Positions 34,535 to 46,130 of a DNA stretch of 64,000 nt are shown here, one piece after another (the first letter of the stretch is position 1; each line of letters opens with the position of its first letter). The notes beneath the pieces are model-generated. The model was not told the origin of the DNA, did no database searches, and was given only the letters and a program-made list of their open reading frames with translations. The position numbers were made by a program, and so were the translations under genes. The stretch is from Megascapheus bottae (taxonomy: Eukaryota; Chordata; Mammalia; Rodentia; Geomyidae), in NCBI GenBank assembly GCA_024803745.1, contig JANJXV010000024.1, positions 10,617,427 through 10,681,426 on the forward strand, written 5' to 3'.

Positions 34535-36380
34535 CTACTGATTATGACAAATGAGGGAAACCATTGAGCCTAAGTTCCTTTGAGTCTGGCTTCACTTAAT
34601 AAGATCTTTTCTAAGTCTTTCCATTTCCTAACAAATGGGGCAATGTCATTCTTTCTGTCAGCAGCATAGACTTCCATTGTGTACAAATACCACATCTTGT
34701 TGATCCACTCATCAACTAAGGGACATCTAGGTTGGTTCCATATCTTTGCTATGGTAAATAATGCTGCAATGAACATTGTTGTGCTGGTGTCCTTGTTTCT
34801 GGATGATTGGGTAAATGCCAAGTAGTGGAATTTCTGGGTCATAGGGGAGCTCTATGGCAGTTTTGAGGCACTGCGATACTGCTTTCCATAGTAAGTTGAA
34901 CGAGTTTGCACTCCCACCAACAGTGTAGTAGTGATCCCTACTGGCCACATCCCCTCCAGCATCTGTTGTTATTCATTTTCTTGATTCTGGCCATTCTAAC
35001 TGGAGTGAGGTGGAATCTTAGAGTTGTTTTGATTTGCATTTCTTTTATGACCAGAGATGGTGAGCATTTCTTCATGTGTCTATAGGCCATTTTTGTTTCT
35101 TCTTCAGAGAGAACATCTTTTAATGTTACTTTGGAGATTAGTTTTGGAGAGATTCAATTTTTTGAGCTGTTGACATATTTTAGATAGAGGCCTTTGTCTG
35201 TTGTATGGTTGGTGAAGATCTTCTCCCACACTGTAGGCTTCTAAATTAGTTTACTAGCTATGTCCTTTGCCATACAAAAGCTCTGGAGTTTAATGCAGTT
35301 CCACTTATCCAGCCTTTCTCTGATTTGTTGTGATTCTTGGTCCTTATTAAGAAAGTTTCAAGGAGGTCTAGTGTACCTCCTATTCCTTCTCGTAAAGTTT
35401 TCAGAGTGTTGGCTTTTACCTCTAGGTCTTTGATCCATTTGGAGTTAATTCTAGTACAGGTTGACAAAGAAGGATCCAACTTTAGTTTTCTGCAGGTACT
35501 TAACCAGTTCTGCCAGCACCACTTGTTGAAGAGGCTATCTTTCTTCCATTCTATATTTTTGGCTCCCTTGTCAAAGATTAGGTGGCCATAGGTCTGTGGT
35601 TTAATATCTGGGTCTTCAGTTCTCTTCCATTGGTCTTCAGGCCTGTTCTTGTGCCAGTACCAAGCTGTTTTGATAATTACAGCTCTGTAATAGAGTCTAA
35701 AGTTTGGTATTGATATTCTTCCTGCGCTGTTCTTTCTGCTAAGAAGTGTTTTTGCTATACGGGGTCTTTTATTATTCCATATGGAATTTTGGATTGCCTT
35801 TTCTATTTCTTTAAAGAATGACATTGGGTTATCGATGGGTATTGCGTTGAATTTGTAGATAGCCCTTGGCAAGATTGTCATTTTCACAACATTGATTCTT
35901 CCAATCCAAGAGCATGGGAGGTTTTTCCATTTCCTCAGTTCTGCTTTAATTTCCTTTTTCTGGGTTTTAACGTTTTCATCAAAAAGGTCCTTTACATTCT
36001 TAGTTAAGCTAATTCCTAGGTGCTTTATTTTCTTTGCGGCTATTGCGAAAGGAGTTGCTTTCCTGATTGTTGCGTCTTTCCTCTCACTCTTGGTGTAGAG
36101 GAAGGCAGTTGATTTTTGAGGGTTAATTTTATAGCCCACTACCCTTCCAAAGTTTTGAATCAGCTAAAGGAGCTTGGGAGTAGAGTCTATAGGATTCTTT
36201 AAATACAGGATCATGTCATCTGCAAAGAGGGAAAGTTTTACTTCCTCTTTCCCTATTTGGATCCCCTTTATGCTTGCTTCTTGCCTTTTTGCACTGGCTA
36301 GGAATTCTAATACTATGTTAAAGAGGAGTGGACAGAGTGGGCACCCTAATCTCGTTCCTGATTTTAGAGGGAATGGCTTT
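34535..36380 (-). pseudogene. L1 ORF2, C-terminal half (late RT and C-terminal domain)
   Basis: On minus it begins in the reverse-transcriptase domain just upstream of the FADD catalytic motif (36215-36226), followed by LKNP. It continues through the thumb region and C-terminal domain ([24 protein letters not shown]) to the CHNQ end and stop at 34535. The longest open stretch is 293 codons (35258-36139), with further frames at 34570-34842 and 34727-34948. In-frame stops and shifts separate them. The N-terminal half lies inverted at 38185-40092, so no functional enzyme can be encoded. Confidence 0.93.
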
Positions 36381-37036
36381 CTTAAATTGGTATCATTGAA
36401 ATCTCCTATAACAACCTCTCTCTTTTCTCTATATATTCTTATTATTACTCTTCTTATTTTGATAAGTTTTATCTAAGTTCATCTAATCTTTCTACACAAA
36501 TACTCTACCTGTCTATCACCTTAGGTCAGTTATCCTTACACGATACTCTTTCTTCATTACTATAATAGTCTTACACTCCTGTATTATTCTTTTCCTACCT
36601 CCCTTGTCATCTTTCATTTTATTTTTCTATCTCTGGTCCTCTGTTCATCATTCAACTCTTATAATGCATGGATCTACATTTGATGGTTGTTGAGCAATGC
36701 TGTGTATCTAGGTGTTCAATTATACTCTAGGTCCAGAGGGACTTAAATACAATAGAGATTGGATTGAGAGTCTTAATGTTTTGGTAATAAATTGGTCATC
36801 TCTGATTGTATTAGATTTGTATGTAAGTGTACCAAAATAAAGAGAGGGTGTTATTACCAATCCAAAAGAGCTGATATCTATTTTCAGCCAACTAAAAAGG
36901 TCTAGGTTGGTTATATCTGAAAAATTATAATCTTGTTTAGTATTAATCTTGCTCCCATCCTCAAATGGGCAGAACAAAAAACTCAAGAAAATTGTCAAAT
37001 CAAGGAATAGCATCTCCCACCCAACATAAATTGGCA
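36381..37036 (+). other. L1 leader / region upstream of ORF1
   Basis: Inverted part of the twin-primed L1, upstream of the ORF1 start. Pyrimidine-rich to about 36660, then A-rich. It does not visibly match the 5' UTR start of the L1 at 50433, so it is probably the downstream part of the leader. The frames at 36720-37076 and 37000-37293 on minus are antisense by-products. Confidence 0.6.
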
Positions 37037-38136
37037 ATGGAGCAGTCAGTGGCAAATCTAGAGGAGAGCCTTCCAAGTACTATACAAATGCAATTGATAA
37101 ACATCATTAACGAAAAATGTGAAAACATAAAAAAAAGATAAGGGAGGAAGCCACAGCTAAACAAGAGGAAACCATAAACAAGGTGAAATGTGAAAAAGGG
37201 GAAGCCATAAAGGAGGCCACAATAAAGGTTTGTCAAAGAAAAATGGATGAATTCATAGAATCCACAAACAAAAAGGTGACTGAACGCCAACAAATGTCCA
37301 AAGAGAATAAAGCTGCTGAGCTAACCACTCAAATCAAGGAACTAAAGAAATCCATACATGATCTAAAATAAGAGATGCAAGGCATCAAAAATGAGCAATT
37401 AGAAGCAAGGGAGATGAAGAATAAAGTAGATAGCTTTGATAGCAGGTTAGACAATGCAGAAGAGAGAATTCCCGGGGTTGAATATAATTTAGTTGTTATA
37501 GAAAAAGAACAGAAAATGAGTCAATTCAAATCTAGGAAATATGAGAAAACGCTACAGGAGGTCCAAGATACAATTAGGAAGCCTAATTTAAGGCTAATTG
37601 GTATTGAGGATGCTCTAGAGAAAGAGGTCAATGGTATTGGAAATATACTTCAGGGAATCATCTCAAGAACTTTCCAAATATCCAGAAGGGCAGGCCAATC
37701 CAGATACAAGAAGCTTTTAGAACCCCAAACAGACTTGACCAGAAAAGGACATCCCACTGCCACATTATAATCTGAACTCGGTCAATAGAGGTCAAAGATA
37801 GGATCCTAAAAGCAGTCAGGGAGAACAATCATCTATAAAGGCAAACCAATCAGAATAACCCCAGATTTCTCAGCACAGACCATGCAAGCAAGAATTTGGA
37901 ACAATATATACCATCCCCTGAAGTCAAATAACTACCAGCCAAGAATACTGTACCCAGCTAAGCTCTCATTCATAACTGAGGGAACAATAAAAACAGTCCA
38001 TTCCAAGGAAAAGCTTCATCATTATGTAGCAAAAAAACCAACACTACAGAAAATTCTCAAAGATGTTCTACACATGGAAAACCAATACAAATGTAATACA
38101 GAGACAGACATGGCACCTAAAACTCATAACATCTAA
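37037..38136 (+). pseudogene. L1 ORF1 (RNA-binding chaperone), broken
   Basis: From ATG at 37037 to the stop after 38136 is about 366 codons, the usual ORF1 size. Order: short N-terminus; Lys/Glu-rich coiled coil (about 37183-37500, with QIKELKKSIHDL); RRM-like core with RKPNLRLIGI (about 37588-37610); linker PIRITPDFS; and C-terminal domain with YQPRILYPAKLSF (about 37930-37975). ORF1p normally trimerises and coats L1 RNA. Here a shift near the A8 run at 37130, a stop at 37369-37371, and several stops at 37768-37840 break it. Confidence 0.9.
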
Positions 38137-38184
38137 GTACCACAAAAACTATCAAGACACAGGCCCTAATGAAAGCTTGTAAAA

Positions 38185-40092
38185 ATGGCAGGAACTAATA
38201 AATATTTCTCAATCCTGACTCTCAATATCAATGGACTTAACTATCCATTAAATGGCATAGATTATCTACTTGGATCAAAAAACAAGATCCATCGTTCTGC
38301 TGTCTTCAAGAGACACATTCTACCCAAAAAAACAAATACCTTTTGAAAATGAGAGGTTGGAATAAACTCTATCAAGGTAACGGCCCCCATAAACAGGCTG
38401 GAATTGCCCTCCTCATATCAGATAAAATAGACTTTAAACTAAAATTAGTGAGAAAAGACAAAGAAGGTTACTACATACTACTAAAGTGATCTTTCCTCCA
38501 GGAGGACATAACCATCCTAAATATCGACACACCGAATCCCGGAACTCCAAACTTCATCAAGCAAACTTCACTTTCACTGAAACCATACATAGATTGAAAC
38601 ACAGTGATTGTTGGTGACTTTAACACACCACTCTCACCTTTGGACAGATCAACAAGGCAAAAACTCAACAGAGAAACCTTAGAATTGAACAACTATATAA
38701 ACCAACTAGATCTAACAGACATCTGCAGATTATTCCACTCAGCAACAACACAATATACATTTTTCTCAGCAGCATATGGAACATTTTCCAAAACAGACCA
38801 CATTTTAGGCCATAAAACAAACCTGGACAGATTCAGAAACACTGAAATTATTCCCTGCACTCTCTTAGACCACAAGGGCATCAAATTGGAACTGAACACA
38901 CAACTCCACCAACGAAAACCCTGTAACTCATGGAGACTGAACAACACATTGTTGAATCACCAATGGGTCATTGAAGAGATCAGAACAGAAATCCAACAGT
39001 TTATGAAATTTAACAAAAAGGAGCACACAAAATACCAGCTCCTTTGGGACACGGCAAAGGCAGTACTCAGAGGAAAATTTATAGCTCTGAGTGCCTACAA
39101 TAACAAACTGGAAAAATCACAAACCAACAATTTAATGTGTCACCTTAAGCTCCTAGAAGGAAGCAAATTATTAAAACCAAAGCAGAATTAAATGAATTGG
39201 AATCCAAAAAAACTATAGAAAGAATCAACAAAACAAGGAGTTGGTTCTTTGAAAGAATTAACAAAATTGACAAGCCCTTAGGAAATCTTACCAAAAAAAG
39301 AAGGGTGCATACCGAAATAAACAAAATCACAGACGAAAATGGTAATATCACGACAGAAATTACCAAGATCCAGAGTATCATGAGGGAGTACTTGTCAAAC
39401 CTTCAACCGCCAACAAATTTGAGAATCTAGAAGAAATGGACGAATTCCTAGACAATATTAACATACCTACACTGAACCAAGAAGAACTAACCCAACTAAA
39501 TAGGTCTATTTCAAGCACTGAAATAGAAATGGCAATAAGAGAACTTCCACCTAAGAAAAGCCCAGGGCCAGATGGATTCACAGCTGAATTCTATAAGGTC
39601 TTCAAAGCAGAGCTCACACCAATAGTCCTCAAGCTCTTCAACGAAATTGAAAATGAAGGTTCCTTACCAAACTCATTCTATGAAGCCAGTATAACCCTCA
39701 TCCCCAAACCAGACAGAGATTCATCAAAGAAAGATAACTATAGACCTATATCTTTGATGAACATCGATGTAAAACTTCTCAACAAAATACTGGCCAACCG
39801 TCTACAACAACTCATCAAAAAAATTATACACTATGATCAAACAGGTTTCATCACAGAGAGGCAAAGCTGGTCCAACATACGCAAATCAATTAATATAATT
39901 CAACACATCAACAGGAGCAAGGACAAAAATCACATGCTTGTCTCAACAGATGCAGAAAAGTCATTTGACAAGATCCAACACCCCTTTATGTTAAAAGCTC
40001 TGGAGAAACTAGGAATCCATGGAACATTCCTCAATATAATAAAGGCTGTGTATGACAAACCCACAGCTAGTATTATACTTAAAAATGAAAAG
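38185..40092 (+). pseudogene. L1 ORF2, N-terminal half (endonuclease and early RT)
   Basis: Starts at ATG 38185, 48 bp after the ORF1 stop, with the APE-type endonuclease hallmark LTLNINGLN. Endonuclease motifs continue with GDFN (38613-38624) and TDH before ILG (38793-38801). Then come the Z region ([13 protein letters not shown]), RPISLMNID, and the RT core to PTASIIL at the inversion break. The three sections lie in different frames (38185 and 39436 share one, 38604-39191 another), so it is a pseudogene. Minus-strand frames over this region are antisense. Confidence 0.92.
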
Positions 40093-40106
40093 ATAAAGTC
40101 ATCTTT
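40093..40106. repeat. Right target-site duplication of the 6-kb L1
   Basis: ATAAAGTCATCTTT, identical to 34114-34127. Confidence 0.95.
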
Positions 40107-40840
40107 GAATGATTCTAAGTGCCTTTATATTTCTCTTTCACCCATTTTTCAGTAGTTTCAGAGAGAATGCTAGGAAAGGTTTGAATAGGTTGTGTTTGCC
40201 TCTGTTACTAGCTCACATCTGTCTTCTTTGCCAGTGCTAGACCAGAACAGACACCATCTTATGCATTTTCTTGTCCAAAAAGTAGTGATTGTAATTCAAA
40301 ATCAGCACAGAAAAAATGTCACTCACAATTAAACTTCCACTATACTCCATGGTCTGACAAGGAAATAAATAAGGCTTCAAGAAAAAATTAAAAAAGCAAT
40401 TTTATATTGACATCCAGGTAAACTCAAGAAGAAATTCTTGTATTTAAAAGGTCACTTTTGGTGAATTCATAAGTATTTGTACTTTCGTTGGAACTTACAT
40501 ACCCAAAGATATTAATCTTGTATTACATAAACTGTATTATTCTGTTAGGGAAAATCCATGAAAAGAAATCCATTAAAAGAAAGAAAGACAATCTTCTATT
40601 GTTAAGTTCAAGCCAACATGTCATGAGAATGAGGCAGACCTGTGATAGAGAGATGCGTGAGGGCAGGTCCTACTACGATGGTGATGGGAAAAAAAAATGG
40701 AGGAGGGGTGAGGGATGGTAGAAAATAATAGGAACAGTAATTACTTTTACCTCCAATTGTTTGTCCTGAAGTATAATATGTATTATGAAATATATAGGTA
40801 ATATAGACATAAATATATGTCCCGTATATATTTAACATTT
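40107..40840. other. Unique sequence, no gene seen
   Basis: Two opposed frames (40488-40721 plus, 40608-40838 minus) overlap in an A/G-rich tract and look like chance. No repeat recognised. Confidence 0.5.
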
Positions 40841-40978
40841 ATATATAAATATATAGTAGTTCATTGTGATTTTCCATCCATACATAGAGTATACTTTGAC
40901 CAAATTTACTGCCTCTATTACTCTTGTCACCTTCTTAAGACAATTCCAGTAGGTTTCATTCTCTAATTTTCATGCGTG

Positions 40979-41134
40979 TCAGGGCCTGGGGATTGTCCTT
41001 GAGCTTACTCAAGGCTAGTGCTCTATCGCTTTAGCCACAGAACAACTTCTGGCTTTTTCCCTGTAGGTGGAACCAAGGAATGAAACCCAAGTCTTTGTAC
41101 ATGCTAGGCAAGCACTCTACCACTAGGCCAAACT

Positions 41135-41136
<2 letters not shown>
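40979..41136 (-). mobile_element. tRNA-derived SINE (IDL-Geo-like) in old L1
   Basis: Minus-strand copy: CAGGAGTTTGGCCTAGTGGT, then AGAGTGCTTGCCTAGCATGT, then the linker and second region. It is inserted in the old L1. Its head abuts a TG tract, so the microsatellite is upstream of it rather than a tail product. Confidence 0.9.
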
Positions 41137-41179
<43 letters not shown>

Positions 41180-41187
41180 ATGTGTGT
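41137..41187. repeat. (TG)n microsatellite
   Basis: About 21 TG units, then CATGTGTG. The minus frame at 41031-41369 reads it as a Thr-His run. Confidence 0.97.
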
Positions 41188-42365
41188 TTTATTGTTTTAT
41201 AAAAGACTTCAACTATATTCTCCCTCCTGAATCCACTTGGATACCTCCTGCTGGTACACACCTGAACAAAATTTGTTACTGCCTTATAATTGTTTATTAA
41301 GTATATATTAATTAAACAAAGGATTTCATGGTATTTAACACATGCATATATTTTGTCAGATTTGTACACTTTATTACTCTCTCTTTGTCCATCCTTTCTA
41401 CCCCATCTATACCTGCATGTTTGCCAACATTCGTGGTTTTTCTGATGGTTGTCATTCTCATCATGTCATGGAATCATAGTGTACTTATGATCAAAAATGA
41501 CTAACATCTTTCCATATATTTATCAGGCATTTGAGCTTTTTTTGTGAGAGCCATCTGTAACAATCTGTTTGCTCATTTATTAATTGGGTTATTTGTTCTT
41601 TTGCTGCTTTTTTAGCTATTTATACATTTTGGATATGAATCCTGTATCCACTGAACATCTAGAGAAGATTTTTCCCCATTCTGTAGGTTCTCTCATAATC
41701 CTGTTATATTTATAAAACCATTATATAAAATTGTTATATTTGATGTGCAGAATTCTTTAATTTGATGCTCTTTCCATATGTCAGTATTTATTTTTCTCTT
41801 TTTGGGTTAGTTGCTGTGCTGGTTAGAGAAGAAATTACCCTTGTACATTCTAGAGTTCTATGATTACCTATAGTAATTCAAACTTCATAGCTTATACTAA
41901 GTTGTTTATTCATTTTGAGCTGATTTTGTACTGGGTGATAGACAGAGTCTGGTTTCAGTCTTTTGCATTTAGATAACCAGTTTTCCCAGCACCATTTGCT
42001 GAAGAGTCTATCGCTCTCCACTATGGTTTTTTTTTGGCTTCTTTGTCAAAAATCAAATGACCATAGCGGTGTGGGTTTATTTCTGAGTTTTCAGTTATGC
42101 TCCAATGGCTTTGTGTCTGTTTCTGTGCCAGTACCATGCTGGTTTTCTCTTTAGGGCTTGTTTTTAACAATGGATCCAGGATATAATTTGAAGTGTAGTG
42201 TTAAGATACTTCAGGAGCTGTTCCTTTGGGTCGGAGTACTCATGCTATCCTGGCTCTTTCATGCTTCTATGTGAATTTGAGGACTAATTTTTCTACTTTC
42301 ATCAAGAATGGCCTTGAGACTTGGATGGAATTGCATTGAATCCATAGATTAAACTTAATGGCTAA

Positions 42366-42620
42366 AAGCAATAGTGAAAATTACCTTTTTAAACAAGTCT
42401 ACCCATTTTATAATATTAGTGGGAATAAGAGGCTTGTTTATGGCTTAAGTGGTGTCAGATACAGAAACTTGAAGGCATATCTGAAGCCTCCAATTACCTA
42501 CAGTTCTTTTAAATAGCCTTTCCACTTGGCATATCCTGCATGGAAGTCAGAAAAGCTAGAAGTTTTGTATATTGGCTGAGAATTCTCAAGACATGTAAGA
42601 GAGAGAACCAGGTGGGACTA
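42366..42620. other. Unique sequence, no gene seen
   Basis: Short interval between the old L1 and a composite SINE; nothing recognised. Confidence 0.5.
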
Positions 42621-42621
42621 T

Positions 42622-42850
42622 TTTCTTCTGGGTGGGGGGGAAGTGATATCCACTCTGAGGCTTGAACTCAGAGCTTGGGTACTATCCCTGAGCTTTTTTG
42701 TTCAAGGATGGTGGTCTACCACAGCTCCAGCTTCTTGGGAACTGACTGGAGCAAAAATTCTCACAGATTTTCATAGCTTTGAACCATGATCATCAAACCG
42801 CAGTCTCCTGAGTAGTTAGGATTACAGATATGAGCCAGTGGAGCCCAGCT
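42622..42850 (-). mobile_element. B1/ID composite SINE
   Basis: On minus: GCTGGGCTCCACTGGCTCAT, then CCTAACTACTCAGGAGACTG, then the linker and an ID-like tail. Moderately diverged. Confidence 0.88.
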
Positions 42851-44508
42851 TGTATTGCTTTTTACGACACACCTTGCTTCTCTTTGGGTTACAAGCTTTA
42901 ACTGATTAAATGGGAGAAAACATGAATCTCATCTTTACATGGAGAAGTGTCAACTGCACATTATATGAAGAAAGCATGTGAGAATGATAAATTGTTGTGC
43001 CAAACATTTGGACACTACCATCTGCACATATCTCCTCTGCAACTCTTCAGGCACAAGGACAATGGCACCATGAAAGATTTTCAAGCTTGGGAACATCTCA
43101 TTCATTTTCTGTCCACCAAAAAGCGCACTGAACCAGAAAGGAATTTAATGGGCCTATTAAACTGGTGTTCTAGTTCCTCTCTCTAGGAACCATCCACATG
43201 CCACCCACAGTCCTAGCCTTTTCACTGGAATGTCCATGCTTCATCTGCAACTTCAGAGCTGTGAGCTTCTCTAGAGCTGTTAACTCTGATCTCACCTGGA
43301 GGTCACATATGGCTACCTGACTCAACCAGACAATGAATGCCCACGTCTATTACAGGAGAGAAGCATAAAGGAAACAGAAAAGAAACAATAAAACAACAGA
43401 AAATAAGAGGAATGTGAGAGCAGGAGAGATGGGGGCTATCAGAAGGCAAGGTTGGCCATTCTTCCTCCATATCTCCAGGCATTGCTCCATCCTTAGGCTC
43501 AATGCACCCCCCCTACTTCTCATGCTAAAGGACCCTCTCAGTTTAGTCTACTTGCTATTCATCAAAGCATAATAATATCAAATATATGCATTTGCATATA
43601 TGCAATCTTATACCAAAGTTCAGTTATGTAGATGGGCTGTGAATTAAAAAGAATTAGATTTTTTTATAAGCTTTGCTGGGTCTGGAAAGGGTCCAAATTG
43701 ATTCATAAGTTCTTTAGAAGAGCCTCCTCAAGCTTCACCAGGCAGAGATCTGATCTTTCATTCCTATCACCGGGAGCATCTGAAGTAAGTTCAAATAAGG
43801 TAGAAATTTGACACAGTAAAGGAGGGGAAATAGTAAGAAAAATTAAAATCTCCCTCCTCCCTCATCTATTACAACTCAAACAAAACACAAAAAACTGATA
43901 ATGAAAAGAAAAGCTAATGCCAAATTCACCATGCATCATCTCCTAGGATCTGCCCTTTTGCCCTGAGAGACCAGTCTTGTAATATGGTTGTTAATATGAA
44001 AGGACTGAAAGAAACAGAGTCAAATAATCCCAGAATTACTATACATGGCACATCCTTTAACAAAAGTCAGGGCTTCAGGCTTGTATTTGTAATACACTCC
44101 ATTCGACAGAAAAAAATATTTTTCCTGATATCCCTCCTAGCTGAGATCATCATTATTTGCCACCAGGCCAAACCCTTTGTGATGAACTCTGACCAAAGTT
44201 TTGGTCAATATTCTTAGTTCACCTCCCCAGTAATTGGGAAATCATGAGCCATCATACTTGTCCCTCTCTTATATTGTATCTTTGGGGAAAAAATAGTAAA
44301 AAGAAAGAACTATAGGTACTAATGAAATCCATCAACCTTCTTCTAAACTGTATGAAGCAATACTCATTCATTGAAACAAAACAAAATAAAATTTAAAATG
44401 CTAACCAAACATTGAAGTAAACTCAATATTAAAGGACATTTTCCACAGTGGAATCTTAACTAAGGACATAAATACAAATATTTCAACACTAACATGTAAA
44501 TGATGATA

Positions 44509-44512
<4 letters not shown>
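42851..44512. other. Unique sequence, no gene seen
   Basis: Frames at 42947-43186 and 43984-44217 (77-79 codons) show no recognisable family and no obvious splice-flanked exon. No repeat recognised. Confidence 0.5.

Positions 44513-44563
<51 letters not shown>
44513..44563. repeat. (CA)n microsatellite
   Basis: About 25 uninterrupted CA units, the longest CA run in the window. Confidence 0.97.
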
Positions 44564-44566
<3 letters not shown>

Positions 44567-44739
44567 GATTCGAAAATTGTTTATACAGGCTGAACTATGC
44601 TGAGGTCTTCCAGGTGCTCAGAGACTTAGTGCTACATACTGGTGTCAGTACTCTAGCTAAACTTTGGTAGAATGAAACTAATAAAGGAAAAGTAAAGTAG
44701 CATGCATTGATGAATGGCCCTTCAAAAGATCCATGGGTC

Positions 44740-44935
44740 GGCCAGGAGTTTGGCCTAGTGGTAGAGTGCTTGCCTTGCATGCACGAAGACCCGGGTTTGA
44801 TTCCTCGGTACCACATACATAGAAAAAAGCTGGAAGTGGTGCTGAGGATCAAGTGATAGAACTCTAGCCTCGAGAAAGTCCAAGGACAGTGCTCAGACCC
44901 TGAGCTGAAGCCCAGAACTGGCAAAAAAAAAAAAA
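44740..44935 (+). mobile_element. tRNA-derived SINE (IDL-Geo-like) with TSD
   Basis: Full-length near-consensus copy with A box TGGCCTAGTGG, B box GGTTTGATTCC (one change) and an A14 tail. AGATCCATGGGTC (44727-44739) and AGACCCATGGGTC (44936-44948) are a 13-bp duplication with one difference. The 131-codon minus frame at 44595-44990 spans it and is antisense. Confidence 0.95.
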
Positions 44936-44948
44936 AGACCCATGGGTC

Positions 44949-45420
44949 ATGCTGAGCCAGCTGCCTGGCATTCATGAGGCCCAGAAACAAGCAAGGAGAA
45001 TGGCTGTAGAAGACTCAGTCTCATTTGTCCTCGTTCATGCCTGAACAGACATCTCCATCCACAAATGAGGATGAGACCAGAAAGAGGGCCTGATGCTACC
45101 TCCTGCCCTATACCTATGAGTGCTATCATCACCCTTTAGGCCCCTACAGACCTGGAGCAATCAGTTCTCCCAGGCTGCCAATTCCTCTTATTTCCCAATT
45201 ACTCCAGCACTCACTGTCTCTGGAATGACAACATAGATGTGCCAAGCAATCTTCATACTGTGATTAAATAAAAGCCCCAGTCTCTGTGGACAAGGGGAGA
45301 GAAACAGTAAATGAATACCTGCAAGTAAAGTACATCGTATAAAAGAATGTGACAGGTACTAAAAAAAAGGATAAGGTAAGAAATATAGAGAGGCAATGTC
45401 AGGTGTGGGAGGTTACCATT
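44949..45420. other. Unique sequence, no gene seen
   Basis: No repeat or coding feature recognised. Confidence 0.5.
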
Positions 45421-46130
45421 TTAGAGAGGAAGATGAGGGAAGGGACATCCTAAGATGACACTGGCGTGAAAGCCTGGAAAGTGGGAAGTAATATCATGGA
45501 GATAGATACCTGAGGAGAGAATATTCTGAGCAGAGAAAACATGCAAAAGCCCTGAACCACAAAGGGGCAATTTTCTGTGTTCAAATGAGGCCAGTGTCAC
45601 TAAATCAAGGTAGGGAATGGTAGAGGGTGCAGGAGAGAAGTTCAGTAAAAGATCCAGAAGAGACAAGTCACAGAAAAGATTTTGATTATTACTCTGAGTT
45701 GAGAAGCCAGTGAAAGTCTTCCTGCAGATGAGAGGTGTGATCTGATGACTGGCTTTCTGGCAGATGTTGAACCGAGAACTCACCAAAGTAAAGGAAGCAT
45801 GGAGAGTAGTTAGGAGCTCTTCCACAATCCAGGAATAATGATGTAATCAGGGACAAAGAGATAGCTCTAGAAAGATAAATAGCTAGATACTTGGCACGTT
45901 TTGTAAGTAAAGATAAGAAGTTTGACCAGGCATCATACTGTGGTATAAAGGAAAGATGTGTAGATAAAAATCAAAGAACAGAGAATTTTGACATCTCATA
46001 GGGAAGAAGTATGAAATTATCCAAACAAAGATGTGGAAGTCTGAAACATAACATATGAGGATCTAAGATTCAGATATATTCAGTATGAAAAGACTTCTGA
46101 GAGAAGGCTTTCTGGTTCTCATGTAAATTC
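45421..46130 (-). mobile_element. LINE-2 ORF2 fragment
   Basis: The plus strand reads AAAGCCCTGAACCACAAAGG, then GTGAAAGTCTTCCTGCAGAT, then GGTGTGATCTGATGACTGGC and CTCTTCCACAATCCAGGAAT. These are the counterparts of the antisense of L2 (GCAAAGGCCCTGAGGC, GGGAAGCCATTGGAGGGTTT, GTGACATGATCTGAT, TTGCAGTAATCCAGGC). The 134-codon minus frame (45421-45825) is thus a remnant of the C-terminal part of the L2 ORF2, not a host gene. Mammal-wide and inert. Confidence 0.75.

Larger units (their letters stand above)
34128..40092 (-). mobile_element. L1 insertion of about 6 kb with twin-priming inversion
   Basis: One insertion bounded by a perfect 14-bp duplication. Orientation is set by its 3' end, which lies at the left on the minus strand. 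The segment 34128-36380 (minus) holds the 3' UTR and the second half of ORF2. The segment 36381-40092 lies in plus orientation and holds ORF1 and the first half of ORF2. The two ends meet within about 2 bp of L1 sequence: plus ends at GAAAAG, minus begins at AAAGCCATTCCC, and intact copies elsewhere in the window have GAAAAGCTAAAGCCATTCCC. Nothing of ORF2 was therefore lost. The 5' UTR start is absent. Confidence 0.95.
40841..42365 (-). mobile_element. Old L1, 3' UTR and ORF2 C-terminal end, interrupted
   Basis: On minus, an L1 older than the lineage above. The plus strand reads GCACCATTTGCTGAAGAGTC, then TTGTCAAAAATCAAATGACCAT, and GTGCCAGTACCATGCTGG, the reverse complement of the conserved ORF2 C-terminal region. 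TTTTGGATATGAATCCTGTATC is also typical. The 3' UTR (about 40841-40972: TACTTTGACCAAATTTACTGCC) is separated from the rest by a SINE and a TG repeat at 40979-41187. Many stops; inert. Confidence 0.88.
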
